64,000 bases of DNA from Sedimentimonas flavescens (GCF_019264375.1 NZ_JAHVAI010000003.1:62001-126000), one strand, 5' to 3'. Shown: positions 1 through 8,746, counted from the first letter of the stretch. Notes: generated by a model from the letters alone, not told the origin. A program made the numbers and translations.

Positions 1-1
1 A

Positions 2-490
2 TTGGTTCATGCAGTGCGCCCTGCGGCCGTGTCCGTGGCGCTGCGCGAGATCACATTGGACGCTGAGCCGGCCGAGACCGCCCGCTTCTTCGGCTTTTGC
101 CACGAAGCCGGGATCGAGGTGCAGCATATCCTCTACGATGTCGCGGATATCGAGCACCTTGCGCGCCTCGTCGGTCAGGGCGATGTGCCGCGCGCGGGCC
201 TTCGGGCGTTGATCGTGCTGGGGCGATACAGCGCGGGGCAGAAATCCGCTCCCTCCGACCTCGATGCGCCCGCCGGGGCGCTGCAGGGGCTGCTGCCGGA
301 TACAGATTGGGCCGTCTGCGCATTTGGCGCGCAGGAAACGGCGTGCCTGATTGCGGCGGCCAAGATGGGCGGAAAGGCTCGGATCGGGTTCGAGAACAAT
401 CGTCTCAATACCGATCTGTCCGTCGCCGCAACGAATGCCGAGCGCGTGGCCGAGCTTGCCGCTGCCCTCGAAGCTTCGGGGCAAAGCTAG
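2..490 (+). CDS. Beta-keto acid cleavage enzyme (BKACE/DUF849), C-terminal part
   Basis: This is the last 162 residues of a BKACE (formerly DUF849) protein whose beginning lies before the window. These are zinc-dependent TIM-barrel enzymes of about 270-310 residues. They condense a beta-keto acid with acetyl-CoA, the best known acting on 3-keto-5-aminohexanoate in lysine fermentation. The visible part holds the second half of the barrel and the C-terminal motif GGKARIGFENN, which is characteristic of the family. The zinc-binding histidines and the specificity residues would lie upstream, so the substrate cannot be read. The convergent neighbour is a LysR regulator 13 bases away. Confidence 0.85.
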   Translation: MVHAVRPAAVSVALREITLDAEPAETARFFGFCHEAGIEVQHILYDVADIEHLARLVGQGDVPRAGLRALIVLGRYSAGQKSAPSDLDAPAGALQGLLPDTDWAVCAFGAQETACLIAAAKMGGKARIGFENNRLNTDLSVAATNAERVAELAAALEASGQS

Positions 491-503
491 GCAGGCTGCA
501 CGC

Positions 504-1472
504 CTATCGGCGCCAGCCCTCACGAGGCAGCAGGTTCCAGCGATCCGCCGATTTGCGCTGCCCACCCCACAGGTCGGCATCGGCGCCGAGCGTGTCGTAA
601 AGGAAGGCCATCATCGCCCGCACCCGCGCCGTGTTGCGCAGATCGGGATGGGTCAGGACCCAAAGCTGCATGTCGAGATGTGCGAGCGGGTCCGACACGC
701 GCGCAAGCCGGGGATCGGCATCGCCGACATAGCAAGGCAGGAAGGCGATCCCCAATCCCTCGGCCCCGGCGTTTTGCACCGCGCGCGAGGCCCGGCACTG
801 AAAGACCGCGCAGTCCTCTCCCTGCTGGCGCGATTTCCACACAACCGGAACTAGCCAGGAGGCCGTGCCCTCAATCAGACAGAAGGCGTGCTCGGCCAGA
901 GGGGTGTCCGCGCGGCGCTCCATATAGGCGGGGGAGGCGTAGAGCGCGAAGCGGAAGGCGCAGACCTTGCGCCCGAAGGTGGTCTCGGGCGGCGCCTTGG
1001 TCGCGCGGATGGCCACTTCGGCCTCGCGGCGGCTCAGGTCGGCCGCGCCGTGGCCGGGAATAACATCGACGCGGATATCGGGGTGCTCCGCCATGAAGCG
1101 CGCCATCAGCCCGGGCGCGTGGTCGCTTGCGAAAACCTCGGGGCAGGTGACGCGGATGCGCCCGCTGAGGCGAGTGTCCTGCCCGAGGATCTCGCGGCTC
1201 ATGGCGTGAAACTCGCTCTCGACCCGCTCGGCATATTGCAGCGCAAGACGCCCGGCGTCGGTGGGGACGTAGCCGTTATCGAAACGGTCGAAGAACCGCA
1301 CGGCGGTTTTCTCTTCGATCGCGGTAATATTGCGAAAGATCGTCGAGTGCGTCTTGCCCAAGGCCCGCGCAGCCCCCGACAGGCTTCCCGCACGGCCGAT
1401 GGCAAGAATGATCGCCAGATCGCTCCAGTCCAGATCGCGGCGGCTAAGGGCGGCATCATCGGTCTGAGGCAT
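504..1472 (-). CDS. LysR-family transcriptional regulator
   Basis: A 322-residue LysR-type regulator. The N-terminal winged helix-turn-helix (about residues 12-70) contains LAIGRAGSLSGAARALGKTHSTIF-like sequence typical of the family, followed by a periplasmic-binding-protein-like effector domain. The start chosen is the ATG at 1472, which places the HTH about 12 residues in; an in-frame start at 1529 would add 19 atypical residues and reach towards the divergent gene. It is divergently arranged with the YdhR-like monooxygenase gene 125 bases away, so that gene is its most likely target, although the BKACE gene is also close. The effector is unknown. Confidence 0.93.
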   Translation of the reverse strand: MPQTDDAALSRRDLDWSDLAIILAIGRAGSLSGAARALGKTHSTIFRNITAIEEKTAVRFFDRFDNGYVPTDAGRLALQYAERVESEFHAMSREILGQDTRLSGRIRVTCPEVFASDHAPGLMARFMAEHPDIRVDVIPGHGAADLSRREAEVAIRATKAPPETTFGRKVCAFRFALYASPAYMERRADTPLAEHAFCLIEGTASWLVPVVWKSRQQGEDCAVFQCRASRAVQNAGAEGLGIAFLPCYVGDADPRLARVSDPLAHLDMQLWVLTHPDLRNTARVRAMMAFLYDTLGADADLWGGQRKSADRWNLLPREGWRR

Positions 1473-1597
1473 GTTTGACCTGTCCGTTTTTGCAAGCTGA
1501 CATTTCCACATTAACGAATTCTGGCGCAAAAATAAACATGCAAGACTTCTCTCATGGCCGGAACAGACCGGCGCAAACGCAACATGGGAGAAGACAG

Positions 1598-1912
1598 ATG
1601 ATCGTCCAGTTCGTGCAATTCGAAAGCGCCCTGACCGAGGAAGAAGCCATGGCCGTCGCCAAGGAGCGTGTGCCCGCCTATGCGGCGACGCCGGGCCTCG
1701 TGCAGAAATTCTACCTCAAGCTCGCCAAACCCAACCATTTCGGCGGTTTCCTGATCTGGGAGTCGGTCGAGGCCATGCAAGCCTTCGCCAAGACCGAGTT
1801 GGCCCGGACCATTCCCTCTGCCTACAAGGTGATCGGCGCCCCTGACGTGGATATCCATGAGCTGCTCTTTTCGCTGCATCAGGGTGTCGTCTATGACGCC
1901 GCGGCCGCCTGA
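1598..1912 (+). CDS. YdhR-like putative monooxygenase (dimeric alpha/beta barrel)
   Basis: A 104-residue protein resembling the YdhR/antibiotic-biosynthesis-monooxygenase group, small ferredoxin-like proteins that dimerise into a barrel and may oxidise aromatic compounds without a cofactor. The pattern GLVQKFYLK followed by FGGFLIWES is typical of the YdhR group. The ATG at 1598 is preceded by GGGAGAAG at proper spacing, so it is preferred over an in-frame TTG at 1475. It lies divergent from the LysR regulator and is probably controlled by it. The physiological substrate is not evident. Confidence 0.8.
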   Translation: MIVQFVQFESALTEEEAMAVAKERVPAYAATPGLVQKFYLKLAKPNHFGGFLIWESVEAMQAFAKTELARTIPSAYKVIGAPDVDIHELLFSLHQGVVYDAAAA

Positions 1913-1931
1913 GCGTACTTCAATCAGTGCC

Positions 1932-1963
1932 GGGGCCACTCGCGGTTGCTCGCGGGTGGCCCT
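1932..1963 (+). terminator. Hairpin downstream of the YdhR-like gene
   Basis: A 13-bp inverted repeat (1932-1944 with 1951-1963, two G-U pairs) with a 6-base loop lies 19 bases after the monooxygenase stop codon. There is no T run after it, so it is a weak terminator candidate or an mRNA 3' stabiliser. Confidence 0.35.
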
Positions 1964-2067
1964 GTGCGTCATGACGCGTTAACACTATGGCAGGATGCAT
2001 TATCCGAGGCCGATGCCGCGCCGAAGGCGCCGAGTTACGGCCCCGCCTGAGTTGGAGGGCTTCCGCC

Positions 2068-3609
2068 ATGGGATTCGTAAGAGTTCTGCTTTGGATTGTG
2101 ATCGTGGTCGCGGTCGGCGTGGTTGTCATGCGATGGGCCTTCCCTCTGCCGCCGCGCGACGAGGACGCAGTATCGCGTGCCATTCCGCTCTCGGATCAGA
2201 CGCCGCTCGGGGCGCAGATGTCGGCACTGGCGGCGGATCATCCGGGCATGGATGGTGTGGCGCCTCTTGGCGCGGGCGAAGCGGCATTCGCCACGCGGGT
2301 CGCGCTGGTGCGGCAGGCCCGCGAAAGCATCGATGTGCAGTATTACATTTGGCAGACCGACACGACCGGCTGGATGCTGCTGGACGAGCTGCGGCAAGCC
2401 TCCGAACGTGGCGTGCGTGTGCGCCTGCTGCTTGATGATAACGGCGTCCCCGGCCTGGATGCGGCGCTGGCCGCGCTTGATGCGCAGCCGAATGTCGAGG
2501 TGCGGCTGTTCAACCCCTTCACCTTCCGTTCGCCCAAGATACTTAATTATGTCTTTGCCTTCAGCCGGTTGAACCATCGGATGCATAACAAGTCGATGAC
2601 GTTCGACGGGGCGGCGACCATCGTTGGCGGGCGCAATATCGGCGACATCTACTTTGCCTTTGGTGAAGAGACCCAGTTTATCGACCTTGACGTGCTGGCC
2701 GTGGGCCCGATCGTGGGGGAGGTGCAAGCCTCGTTCGACGCCTATTGGGCGAGCGCATCGGCCTATCCTGCCGCCGCGATCCTGCCGCCGGCGCCGGAGG
2801 GCCTTGCCGGTTTGCAGGCGCAGGGCGCGCATACGCGCGAGAGTCTGATGGGATCGAACTACGTTCAGGCGATCGAGGCCTCGCCCACGGTCCAAGGGTT
2901 GCTGTCGGAAACGCCCGATCTGGAGTGGACCACGATTCAGATGGTGGCCGACGATCCGATCAAGGCATTGGGGAACGCGCCACCCGAGGCGCTGCTGATC
3001 AACCAGCTTCCGAAGCTGCTGAATCACCCCGAGGTATCGCTCGACCTCGTCTCGGCCTATTTCATTCCCGGCAAGAAGGGCGCGGAACTGCTTGGCTCGC
3101 TTGCGCGCAAGGGTGTGAAGACGCGGGTGCTGACCAATGCGCTTGAGTCGACGGATGTCTCGCTCGTCCATAGCGCCTATATGAAATACCGCCCCGCGTT
3201 GCTTGAGGCCGGGGTGCGCGTTCTGGAACTGCGCGCCGAGCCCGATGTCGAACGGCAGAAAAGCGTCGAGCATCTGCTGCACAGCTCGGCCTCCAGCCTT
3301 CATGCAAAGACCTTCGGTATCGACGGCAAGCGTGTTTTCGTAGGGTCGTTCAACTTCGATCCGCGCTCGGCCGCGCTGAATACCGAGATGGGCTTTGTCA
3401 TCGACAGCCCCCGTCTGGCGCGCGGTCTGTCCGATGAGTTGGACCAAACGCGCGCTGCCTATGAGGTCACGCAAGCGCCCGATGGCACGCTTCAATGGGC
3501 GCCGCTGGATGGTGTCGGTCCAAGCCACACGACCGAGCCGGGCGTGGGGCCGATCAAGCGCTGGCTGATGGTGGCGCTGCAATACCTGCCGCTGGAGTGG
3601 ATGCTCTAG
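2068..3609 (+). CDS. Phospholipase D family protein (cardiolipin synthase-like)
   Basis: A 513-residue membrane-anchored phospholipase D superfamily protein. An N-terminal hydrophobic helix (residues 3-22) is followed by two HKD catalytic motifs, HNKSMTFDG starting at His173 and HAKTFGIDG starting at His412, each followed by the GG/GS-R-N/D stretch. The arrangement resembles ClsC/YmdC-type cardiolipin synthases, which act on phosphatidylglycerol plus phosphatidylethanolamine at the inner membrane. The start at 2068 has GGAGGG upstream and begins the hydrophobic helix directly; an in-frame start at 1987 would add unlikely residues. Its TAG stop shares four bases with the stop of the convergent GntR gene. 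A nuclease role is possible for the fold, but the anchor favours lipid metabolism. Confidence 0.88.
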   Translation: MGFVRVLLWIVIVVAVGVVVMRWAFPLPPRDEDAVSRAIPLSDQTPLGAQMSALAADHPGMDGVAPLGAGEAAFATRVALVRQARESIDVQYYIWQTDTTGWMLLDELRQASERGVRVRLLLDDNGVPGLDAALAALDAQPNVEVRLFNPFTFRSPKILNYVFAFSRLNHRMHNKSMTFDGAATIVGGRNIGDIYFAFGEETQFIDLDVLAVGPIVGEVQASFDAYWASASAYPAAAILPPAPEGLAGLQAQGAHTRESLMGSNYVQAIEASPTVQGLLSETPDLEWTTIQMVADDPIKALGNAPPEALLINQLPKLLNHPEVSLDLVSAYFIPGKKGAELLGSLARKGVKTRVLTNALESTDVSLVHSAYMKYRPALLEAGVRVLELRAEPDVERQKSVEHLLHSSASSLHAKTFGIDGKRVFVGSFNFDPRSAALNTEMGFVIDSPRLARGLSDELDQTRAAYEVTQAPDGTLQWAPLDGVGPSHTTEPGVGPIKRWLMVALQYLPLEWML

Positions 3610-4280
3610 CCGCTTGCGGCACGTTTCTCATTCAGACGGGTGAGCAGAGAGGTTTTCGCATCCTCGATGTGCTGAGCGGTCAGGCGGGCCGCCAGATCGG
3701 CGTCGCCGTTTTCGCAGGCCGCAAGGATTAGCGCATGTTCGGCCACTGCTTTTTGCTGGCCGTCCGTCAGCGACAGCTGCGCGCGCAGGTAGCGGTCACT
3801 GAGGTTCAGCAGGTTCTCGATCACGCCCATGTAGTGGCGCTGCTGGCCCGCGCGGTAAAGCGCGCAGTGAAAGCGGCGGTTCTGCTCCATCCATGCGGCG
3901 GGGTCGGTGGCCTGCGCGAAGGCGTCATGCGCCGCGCGGGCCTCGGCCAGGGCGGTGGGGTCCATGTCGACTACCACGCGGCGGATCGCATCGCTTTCGA
4001 CCAGCGCGCGAAGGCGGAAGATCTCTTCGATCTCCTGGATCGGCAGGTCGGTGACGAAGGCGCCCTTGTAGCGCCGTGTCTCGACTAGACCGAGTTGTTC
4101 GAGCCGTGCAATCGCCTCGCGCACCGGAATGCGGCTGACGTTGAAGGCTGCGGCGATCTCTTCCTGACGGAGCTGCGCGCCGTTCTCCAGATCACCCTTC
4201 ACGATAGCATCGCGCAGCGCCGCGAAGACGATATCGGCGGCGGATCGGGTCTGCGACAGGTCGGTGCGTTCGAACTTCAT
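3606..4280 (-). CDS. GntR/FCD-family transcriptional regulator
   Basis: A 224-residue regulator with an N-terminal GntR winged helix (about residues 10-75, including NVSRIPVREAIARLEQLGL) and a C-terminal all-helical FCD ligand domain with the metal-binding pattern (Asp/His residues around RRFHCALY and the later EH and H positions). Such regulators usually sense small organic or amino acids. It is divergent from the hydroxyproline dehydratase-like gene, with a near-perfect palindrome between them, so it most likely controls 3-hydroxyproline or related catabolism. The start at 4280 removes 24 atypical residues of the longest open frame. Confidence 0.93.
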   Translation of the reverse strand: MKFERTDLSQTRSAADIVFAALRDAIVKGDLENGAQLRQEEIAAAFNVSRIPVREAIARLEQLGLVETRRYKGAFVTDLPIQEIEEIFRLRALVESDAIRRVVVDMDPTALAEARAAHDAFAQATDPAAWMEQNRRFHCALYRAGQQRHYMGVIENLLNLSDRYLRAQLSLTDGQQKAVAEHALILAACENGDADLAARLTAQHIEDAKTSLLTRLNEKRAASG

Positions 4281-4342
4281 GGGGCGGGTATGCCTGAAAA
4301 CTCCGCTTTGGGCTACGGGGAGAATAGCATGGCCGGCCAAGA

Positions 4343-4359
4343 TTGGATACAATATCCAA
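4343..4359. promoter_or_regulatory. Palindromic operator candidate for the GntR regulator
   Basis: A perfect 7-3-7 inverted repeat, TTGGATA-CAA-TATCCAA, lies in the 134-base divergent gap between the GntR gene (start 4280) and the proline-racemase-family gene (start 4415). Size and symmetry fit FCD-type GntR operators. Binding is inferred. Confidence 0.65.
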
Positions 4360-4414
4360 AATAAGAGATTCGTCCCTGTAAGGGCCTGCGGCGGATCGCA
4401 GAACGGAGAAAAAC

Positions 4415-5449
4415 ATGCGAAGCACCAAGGTTATCCATGTCGTCTCGTGCCATGCCGAGGGGGAGGTGGGCGATGTCATCGTCGGCGGGGTCGCGCCGCC
4501 CCCCGGTGACACGATCTGGGAGCAGCGCAAATGGATCGCCGAGGATGAGGTGCTGCGCAATTTTGTGTTGAACGAGCCGCGCGGCGGGGTGTTTCGCCAT
4601 GTGAACCTGCTTGTGCCCCCCAAACACCCCGAGGCGCAGGCCGCCTGGATCATCATGGAGCCCGAGGACACCCCGCCGATGTCTGGCTCGAACTCGATCT
4701 GCGTCTCGACGGTTCTGCTCGACAGCGGCATTCTGCCCATGCAGGAGCCGGTGACCGAAATGGTGCTGGAGGCGCCCGGCGGCCTCGTGCGTGTCCGTGC
4801 CGATTGTGCGAATGGCAAGGCCGAGCGGATCTATGTCGAGAACCTGCCTTCGTTCGCGACCCGGCTGGGGGTGCCACTCGAGGTGCCGGGGCTGGGGGTG
4901 ATCACCGTTGACACGGCCTTCGGAGGGGACAGCTTCGTTGTCGTCGATCCCGAGGCGCTTGGCGTCGATCTGATCGCCGAGAATGCGCGCGAAATTGCCG
5001 CGCTTGGTATTCGGATCACCAATGCCGCGAACGCGCAGTTCCGTTTCGAGCACCCGGAAAAGCCCGATTGGGCGCATCATTCCTTCTGTCTTTTCGCGGG
5101 CAAGATCGCCCGGCATGGGACGGAACTGCGTGCGCTCTCGGTCGTCGCGATCCAGCCCGGCAAGCTCGACCGCTCGCCCACCGGCACCGCCGTCTCGGCG
5201 CGCATGGCGATCTTGCACGCGCGCGGCGAGATGGGGCCGCAGGACCGCTTCACCGGCGTGTCAATCATCGGTTCGGAGTTCCACGGCCGCATTCTGGGCA
5301 CCACCAGGGTGGGCACACGCGACGCGATCCGCCCCGAGATCAGCGGCCGCGCCTGGATCACCGGGACGCATCAGCACATGCTCGATCCCGGCGACCCATG
5401 GCCGGGCGGCTACCGGATCTCGGATACCTGGCCGCGGCTGTTCAAGTGA
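4415..5449 (+). CDS. Proline racemase superfamily protein, probable trans-3-hydroxy-L-proline dehydratase
   Basis: A 344-residue proline racemase superfamily protein. The two catalytic positions, normally Cys in racemases and epimerases, are Ser90 (motif MSGSNSIC) and Thr256 (motif DRSPTGTA). Loss of the second Cys to Thr is the hallmark of trans-3-hydroxy-L-proline dehydratases, which remove water to give delta1-pyrroline-2-carboxylate. Ser at the first position is seen in some epimerases, but the Ser/Thr pair is not one I can assign with certainty. The ATG at 4415 has GGAG eight bases upstream. A downstream partner able to reduce the product is encoded at 11301-12338. Regulation by the divergent GntR protein is likely. 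Confidence 0.8.
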   Translation: MRSTKVIHVVSCHAEGEVGDVIVGGVAPPPGDTIWEQRKWIAEDEVLRNFVLNEPRGGVFRHVNLLVPPKHPEAQAAWIIMEPEDTPPMSGSNSICVSTVLLDSGILPMQEPVTEMVLEAPGGLVRVRADCANGKAERIYVENLPSFATRLGVPLEVPGLGVITVDTAFGGDSFVVVDPEALGVDLIAENAREIAALGIRITNAANAQFRFEHPEKPDWAHHSFCLFAGKIARHGTELRALSVVAIQPGKLDRSPTGTAVSARMAILHARGEMGPQDRFTGVSIIGSEFHGRILGTTRVGTRDAIRPEISGRAWITGTHQHMLDPGDPWPGGYRISDTWPRLFK

Positions 5450-5453
5450 AACA

Positions 5454-5484
5454 AGGGCCTGCCGGAGCGGATCGGGCAGGCCCT
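5454..5484. terminator. Hairpin between convergent genes
   Basis: A perfect 10-bp stem (AGGGCCTGCC at 5454-5463 with its complement at 5475-5484) fills the 40-base gap between the convergent dehydratase and dehydrogenase genes. There is no clear T run on either side, so bidirectional termination is inferred from position. Confidence 0.5.
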
Positions 5485-5489
5485 GCGCC

Positions 5490-6740
5490 TTAGAAGCGAC
5501 GCATGTCGAAGGGGCCGAGCGGGATTTCCACCTCGCGCCGTGCAACAAGGGATGCGACAAGCTCGGCCGTGCCTGCCGATTGGGTCAGGCCCAGATGACC
5601 GTGGCCGAAGGCATAGATCACGCGATCCGAGCGGGGCGAGCGGCTGATGATCGGCAGGCTGTCAGGCAGCGAGGGGCGGAACCCCATCCATTGCGTGCCG
5701 CCGTTCGGGTCGAAGCCGGGCAGGAACTCAACCGTCTTGCGCACCAGCGTTTCGGCGCGCTTGTAGTTCGCCGGCAGTTCCAGTCCGCCAAGTTCGACTG
5801 CACCGCCCACGCGCAGCCCCTCGCCGATGCGGCTGACCACGAAGCCGTGGCTGCTGAACGACAGATGCGTGCGGACATCGAAGCTGGCGGTGGGGAAGGT
5901 GGTGTTGTAGCCGCGCTCGGTCTCAAGCGGGATCTTGTCGCCAAGGGTGCGCGCAATCCGGTGCGACCAGGCGCCCGCCGCGATGACGACCTGATCGGCC
6001 CGGCGCGGCCCGGCATTGGTGGCGATCTCGATGCCCGAGGCGGTCGGGGTGATCGACTGGATCTCGACGATCTCGATCTGGCCCCCGGCGGCCACGAACT
6101 GGCGCGCAAGGTGTTCAGTCCAGAGTGCCGGATCGGTCACGTTCAGCCAGCTTGGGGTGAAGCCCGCATGCGTGAACCGGGGGTTGAGGCCAGGCTGGAT
6201 CTCGGCGATAGCGGCGGGGGTTTCGAGCAGGTCGAAGGCGATGCCGTGCTGGCCGCGCAGCTTCCACGCGGGCAGCGATGCCTCGAATTGTGCGCGGCCC
6301 TCGTAAAGCTGCAATTGCCCCTCGCGGCGCATGAAGGCTTCGCCATTGACGCGCGGAATCAGCCGCTCCAGCGCCGCTTGCGACACCCGCATCAGCGAAG
6401 ATTGCGCGGCGACGGCGGGCTCGTAGCGGTCTTTCCAGCTGGCGCGCCAGAAGCGCAGCATCCAAGGCGCGATCCGGGCGGCATAGGCCGGGCGCAGCGA
6501 CAGAGGGCCAAGCGGGTCAAGCAGCCATTTTGGCGCCTTGCGCATGATGCCGGGGGTCGCCAGCGGCTCGACCTCGGGGAATGCGAAGGCGCCCGCGTTC
6601 CCGCGCGAGGTTTCGGCGGCCACCCCCTTGCGGTCGAGCAGGCGCACGCGGTGCCCCTGCGCCTGAAGCGCAAGCGCGCTGGTCACGCCGATGATCCCCG
6701 CGCCGATGACGAGGATTTCAACTTGTTCGGATTGGGTCAT
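5490..6740 (-). CDS. FAD-dependent D-amino acid dehydrogenase, probable D-hydroxyproline dehydrogenase
   Basis: A 416-residue DAO-superfamily flavoenzyme. The N-terminal dinucleotide-binding motif VIGAGIIGVTSALAL is followed by the usual R-G-N-A-G loop, and the C-terminal FGHGHLGLTQSAGTAELV closes the FAD site. In this neighbourhood it should oxidise cis-4-hydroxy-D-proline to delta1-pyrroline-4-hydroxy-2-carboxylate, step two of trans-4-hydroxyproline breakdown, passing electrons to the respiratory chain. It follows the epimerase gene on the same strand after 69 bases that contain a terminator-like hairpin, so expression may be reduced relative to the upstream genes. General DadA-like D-amino acid activity is an alternative. 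Confidence 0.85.
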   Translation of the reverse strand: MTQSEQVEILVIGAGIIGVTSALALQAQGHRVRLLDRKGVAAETSRGNAGAFAFPEVEPLATPGIMRKAPKWLLDPLGPLSLRPAYAARIAPWMLRFWRASWKDRYEPAVAAQSSLMRVSQAALERLIPRVNGEAFMRREGQLQLYEGRAQFEASLPAWKLRGQHGIAFDLLETPAAIAEIQPGLNPRFTHAGFTPSWLNVTDPALWTEHLARQFVAAGGQIEIVEIQSITPTASGIEIATNAGPRRADQVVIAAGAWSHRIARTLGDKIPLETERGYNTTFPTASFDVRTHLSFSSHGFVVSRIGEGLRVGGAVELGGLELPANYKRAETLVRKTVEFLPGFDPNGGTQWMGFRPSLPDSLPIISRSPRSDRVIYAFGHGHLGLTQSAGTAELVASLVARREVEIPLGPFDMRRF

Positions 6741-6770
6741 GGCGGACCTCGGTCGGGCTGGAAGTGAAAC

Positions 6771-6800
6771 GAAAATGCCCGGCGCCTGCATGGCGCCGGG
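6771..6800 (-). terminator. Terminator or attenuator after the epimerase gene
   Basis: On the minus strand a perfect 9-bp GC stem (6792-6800 with 6778-6786, 5-base loop) is followed by CATTTTCGTTT. This is a plausible intrinsic terminator placed between epimerase and dehydrogenase, allowing partial read-through. Confidence 0.65.
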
Positions 6801-6809
6801 CGGCATGGA

Positions 6810-7742
6810 TCAAAGGACGATCCCTTTGCTGAACGGGTCTTGTGGCAGGAAGATCAGTTTGCTTTCCGCCATAACATAGGCCTTGCCGGTGATCGAGGGG
6901 ATCACCCCGCAGTTCGACCCCTCGCGATAGGACAGCCGATAGGTGCTGCCGATCACGCTTTCCTGCACGATCTCCTGCCCCTCGGCGAGGCGGCCGTCGG
7001 CGGCAAGGCAGGCCAGTCGCGCCGAGCAGCCGGTGCCGCAGGGGGAGCGGTCGTAGGCATCGTCAGGGCAGAGCACGAAGTTGCGGCTGTGGCCTTCAGG
7101 CGTCTCTGGCGGGCCATAGAAGATCACGTGATCGACCGGCGCGCCGTTATCGCAGCCGTAGCCCTGCGCCAGAAGCGCCTCGCGCACGGCAACCGTCACA
7201 TCCGTCAGTTGGCGGATATTCGTGGCGGTGACCGGAATGGGGCTTGGATCGACGAGGAAGAAGCAGTTGCCGCCATAGGCGATGTCGCCGGTCACGGTGC
7301 CGATGCCGTCAATCTCAACCGACACGCTTGTGCTGCAGCGGCGGCTTTCGACATTGGTGACGGTTACGGTATTGGCATCCAGAACGTCCACCGTAACGAC
7401 GCCGACGGGCGTCTCGATCCGGTGCTGACCCAGACCGATGCGCCCCATGTGCACCAGCGTCGCCGCGAGGCCGATCGTGCCATGACCGCACATGCCCAGA
7501 ACCGCCTCGGAGTCGAAGTAGATCACCCCGGTCACGCAGCTCGGATCGACCGGCTCGACCAGCAGCGCACAGACCATCGCGACCTGACCGCGCGGCTCAA
7601 GGATGACCGAGCGGTAGAAATCGCGATACTCGGTCGCAAGCCGTTGCGCGCGCTCGGCCAGCGGGCCGGACCCAAGGTCCGGGCCGCCGTCGAGGATAAC
7701 CCGCGTGGGCTCTCCGCCGGTATGGCTGTCGATCACATGCAT
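6810..7742 (-). CDS. lhpA: 4-hydroxyproline 2-epimerase
   Basis: A 310-residue proline racemase superfamily enzyme with both catalytic cysteines present: Cys85 in MCGHGTIG and Cys235 in DRSPCGTG. It opens with MHVIDSHTGGEPTRV, typical of 4-hydroxyproline epimerases. It converts trans-4-hydroxy-L-proline to cis-4-hydroxy-D-proline, the first committed step. The start at 7742 overlaps the end of the upstream deaminase gene by 10 bases, suggesting translational coupling; the longer frame from 7784 would overlap that gene further. The Cys/Cys pair contrasts with the Ser/Thr pair of the paralogue at 4415, supporting a split between epimerase and dehydratase. Confidence 0.92.
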   Translation of the reverse strand: MHVIDSHTGGEPTRVILDGGPDLGSGPLAERAQRLATEYRDFYRSVILEPRGQVAMVCALLVEPVDPSCVTGVIYFDSEAVLGMCGHGTIGLAATLVHMGRIGLGQHRIETPVGVVTVDVLDANTVTVTNVESRRCSTSVSVEIDGIGTVTGDIAYGGNCFFLVDPSPIPVTATNIRQLTDVTVAVREALLAQGYGCDNGAPVDHVIFYGPPETPEGHSRNFVLCPDDAYDRSPCGTGCSARLACLAADGRLAEGQEIVQESVIGSTYRLSYREGSNCGVIPSITGKAYVMAESKLIFLPQDPFSKGIVL

Positions 7743-8692
7743 TCGGCGATCACTCCGCCCTGTTTCGACCAGTTGGCGAACCATCTGTTGAACTGATGGA
7801 ACTGCGCCTCGCAGAACTTCGCCTGCGAGGGCGAGAGCGCATCGGTTTCGTAGATGTTGAGGCGGTATTCCTCTTCGCCCTTCAGCACCATGAGATGCTT
7901 GAAGTACAGCACCAGGTCAACGCCCTCGTCGAACTTGGCCAGAACCGAGAAAGCCTCGGCCAGTTCGCGGGCGCGTAGGTCGGCCTCGGGGCAGCCCTCG
8001 GCGGCGCGGCGCGACAGGGCGACCTGAAGCAGCGCCTCTTTCGGGAAGATCGTGCCGATGCCAGTGATCGCGCCGGCCGCGCCGCATTTCGCGAAGCCGT
8101 GGTAAACCTCGGTATCGACGCCCACCATCAGGATCACCTCGTCATCGTGCGAGGTGATGTGCTCGGCCGCATAGCTCATGTCGGCTTTGCCGCCGAACTC
8201 TTTGAAACCGATCAGGTTCTTGTGCTCGGCGCGGAGCGCAAAGAACAGATCGGCGCGGGTGGCGTAGCCATAATAGGGGCTGTTGTAGATGACGGCGGGC
8301 ACATCGGGGGCCGCGTCGAGAATGGCCTTGAAGTGGTTGCGCTGCGCCACCACCGATTGACCGCGCGAAAGTACGCGCGGAATGACCATGAGGCCCGCAG
8401 CGCCGATCTTCTGGGCATGTGCTGCATGGGCGACGGCGGATTTGGTGTTCACCGCACCCGTGCCGACAATCACCGGCACACCAGCCTTGGTCAGGCGCTC
8501 GACGCCCTCCATGCGCTGCTCGTCGGTCAGCAGCGGCCAGTCCCCGCAAGAGCCGCAGTAGACGACGCCCGACATGCCGGCATCCATCATTTCCTGACCC
8601 TTACGCACCAGCGCGTCGAAATCGGGTTGGCGGTCGGCGGTGCAGGGGGTCAGCAGCGCGGGGATCGTGCCGAAGAATACGTCTTTGTTCAT
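7733..8692 (-). CDS. lhpC: DHDPS-family delta1-pyrroline-4-hydroxy-2-carboxylate deaminase
   Basis: A 319-residue member of the dihydrodipicolinate synthase/N-acetylneuraminate lyase TIM-barrel family. The Schiff-base lysine is Lys164 (LIGFKEFGG) and the conserved tyrosine is Tyr136 (VIYNSPYYGY). Within this operon the expected reaction is deamination and dehydration of delta1-pyrroline-4-hydroxy-2-carboxylate to alpha-ketoglutarate semialdehyde. It sits between the aconitase X gene (54 bases upstream) and the epimerase gene (10-base overlap). Gene order and family assignment agree with known bacterial hydroxyproline operons. Another aldolase-type activity cannot be excluded from sequence alone. 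Confidence 0.9.
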   Translation of the reverse strand: MNKDVFFGTIPALLTPCTADRQPDFDALVRKGQEMMDAGMSGVVYCGSCGDWPLLTDEQRMEGVERLTKAGVPVIVGTGAVNTKSAVAHAAHAQKIGAAGLMVIPRVLSRGQSVVAQRNHFKAILDAAPDVPAVIYNSPYYGYATRADLFFALRAEHKNLIGFKEFGGKADMSYAAEHITSHDDEVILMVGVDTEVYHGFAKCGAAGAITGIGTIFPKEALLQVALSRRAAEGCPEADLRARELAEAFSVLAKFDEGVDLVLYFKHLMVLKGEEEYRLNIYETDALSPSQAKFCEAQFHQFNRWFANWSKQGGVIAECM

Positions 8693-8746
8693 CCGAAGGA
8701 CTCCGTTGGTTGTTCTGGGCGCGGAGGGAGTGCCGCGATTGTGTGT

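Noticed and set aside
2035-3582. 515-codon open frame on the minus strand
   Set aside because: It lies antisense to the phospholipase D gene, whose domains and ribosome site are clear; the minus frame has arginine/histidine-rich unnatural composition.
2068-3609. Phospholipase D-like protein as a defence effector
   Set aside because: It is in backbone DNA, membrane-anchored and arranged like cardiolipin synthases, with no defence genes nearby.
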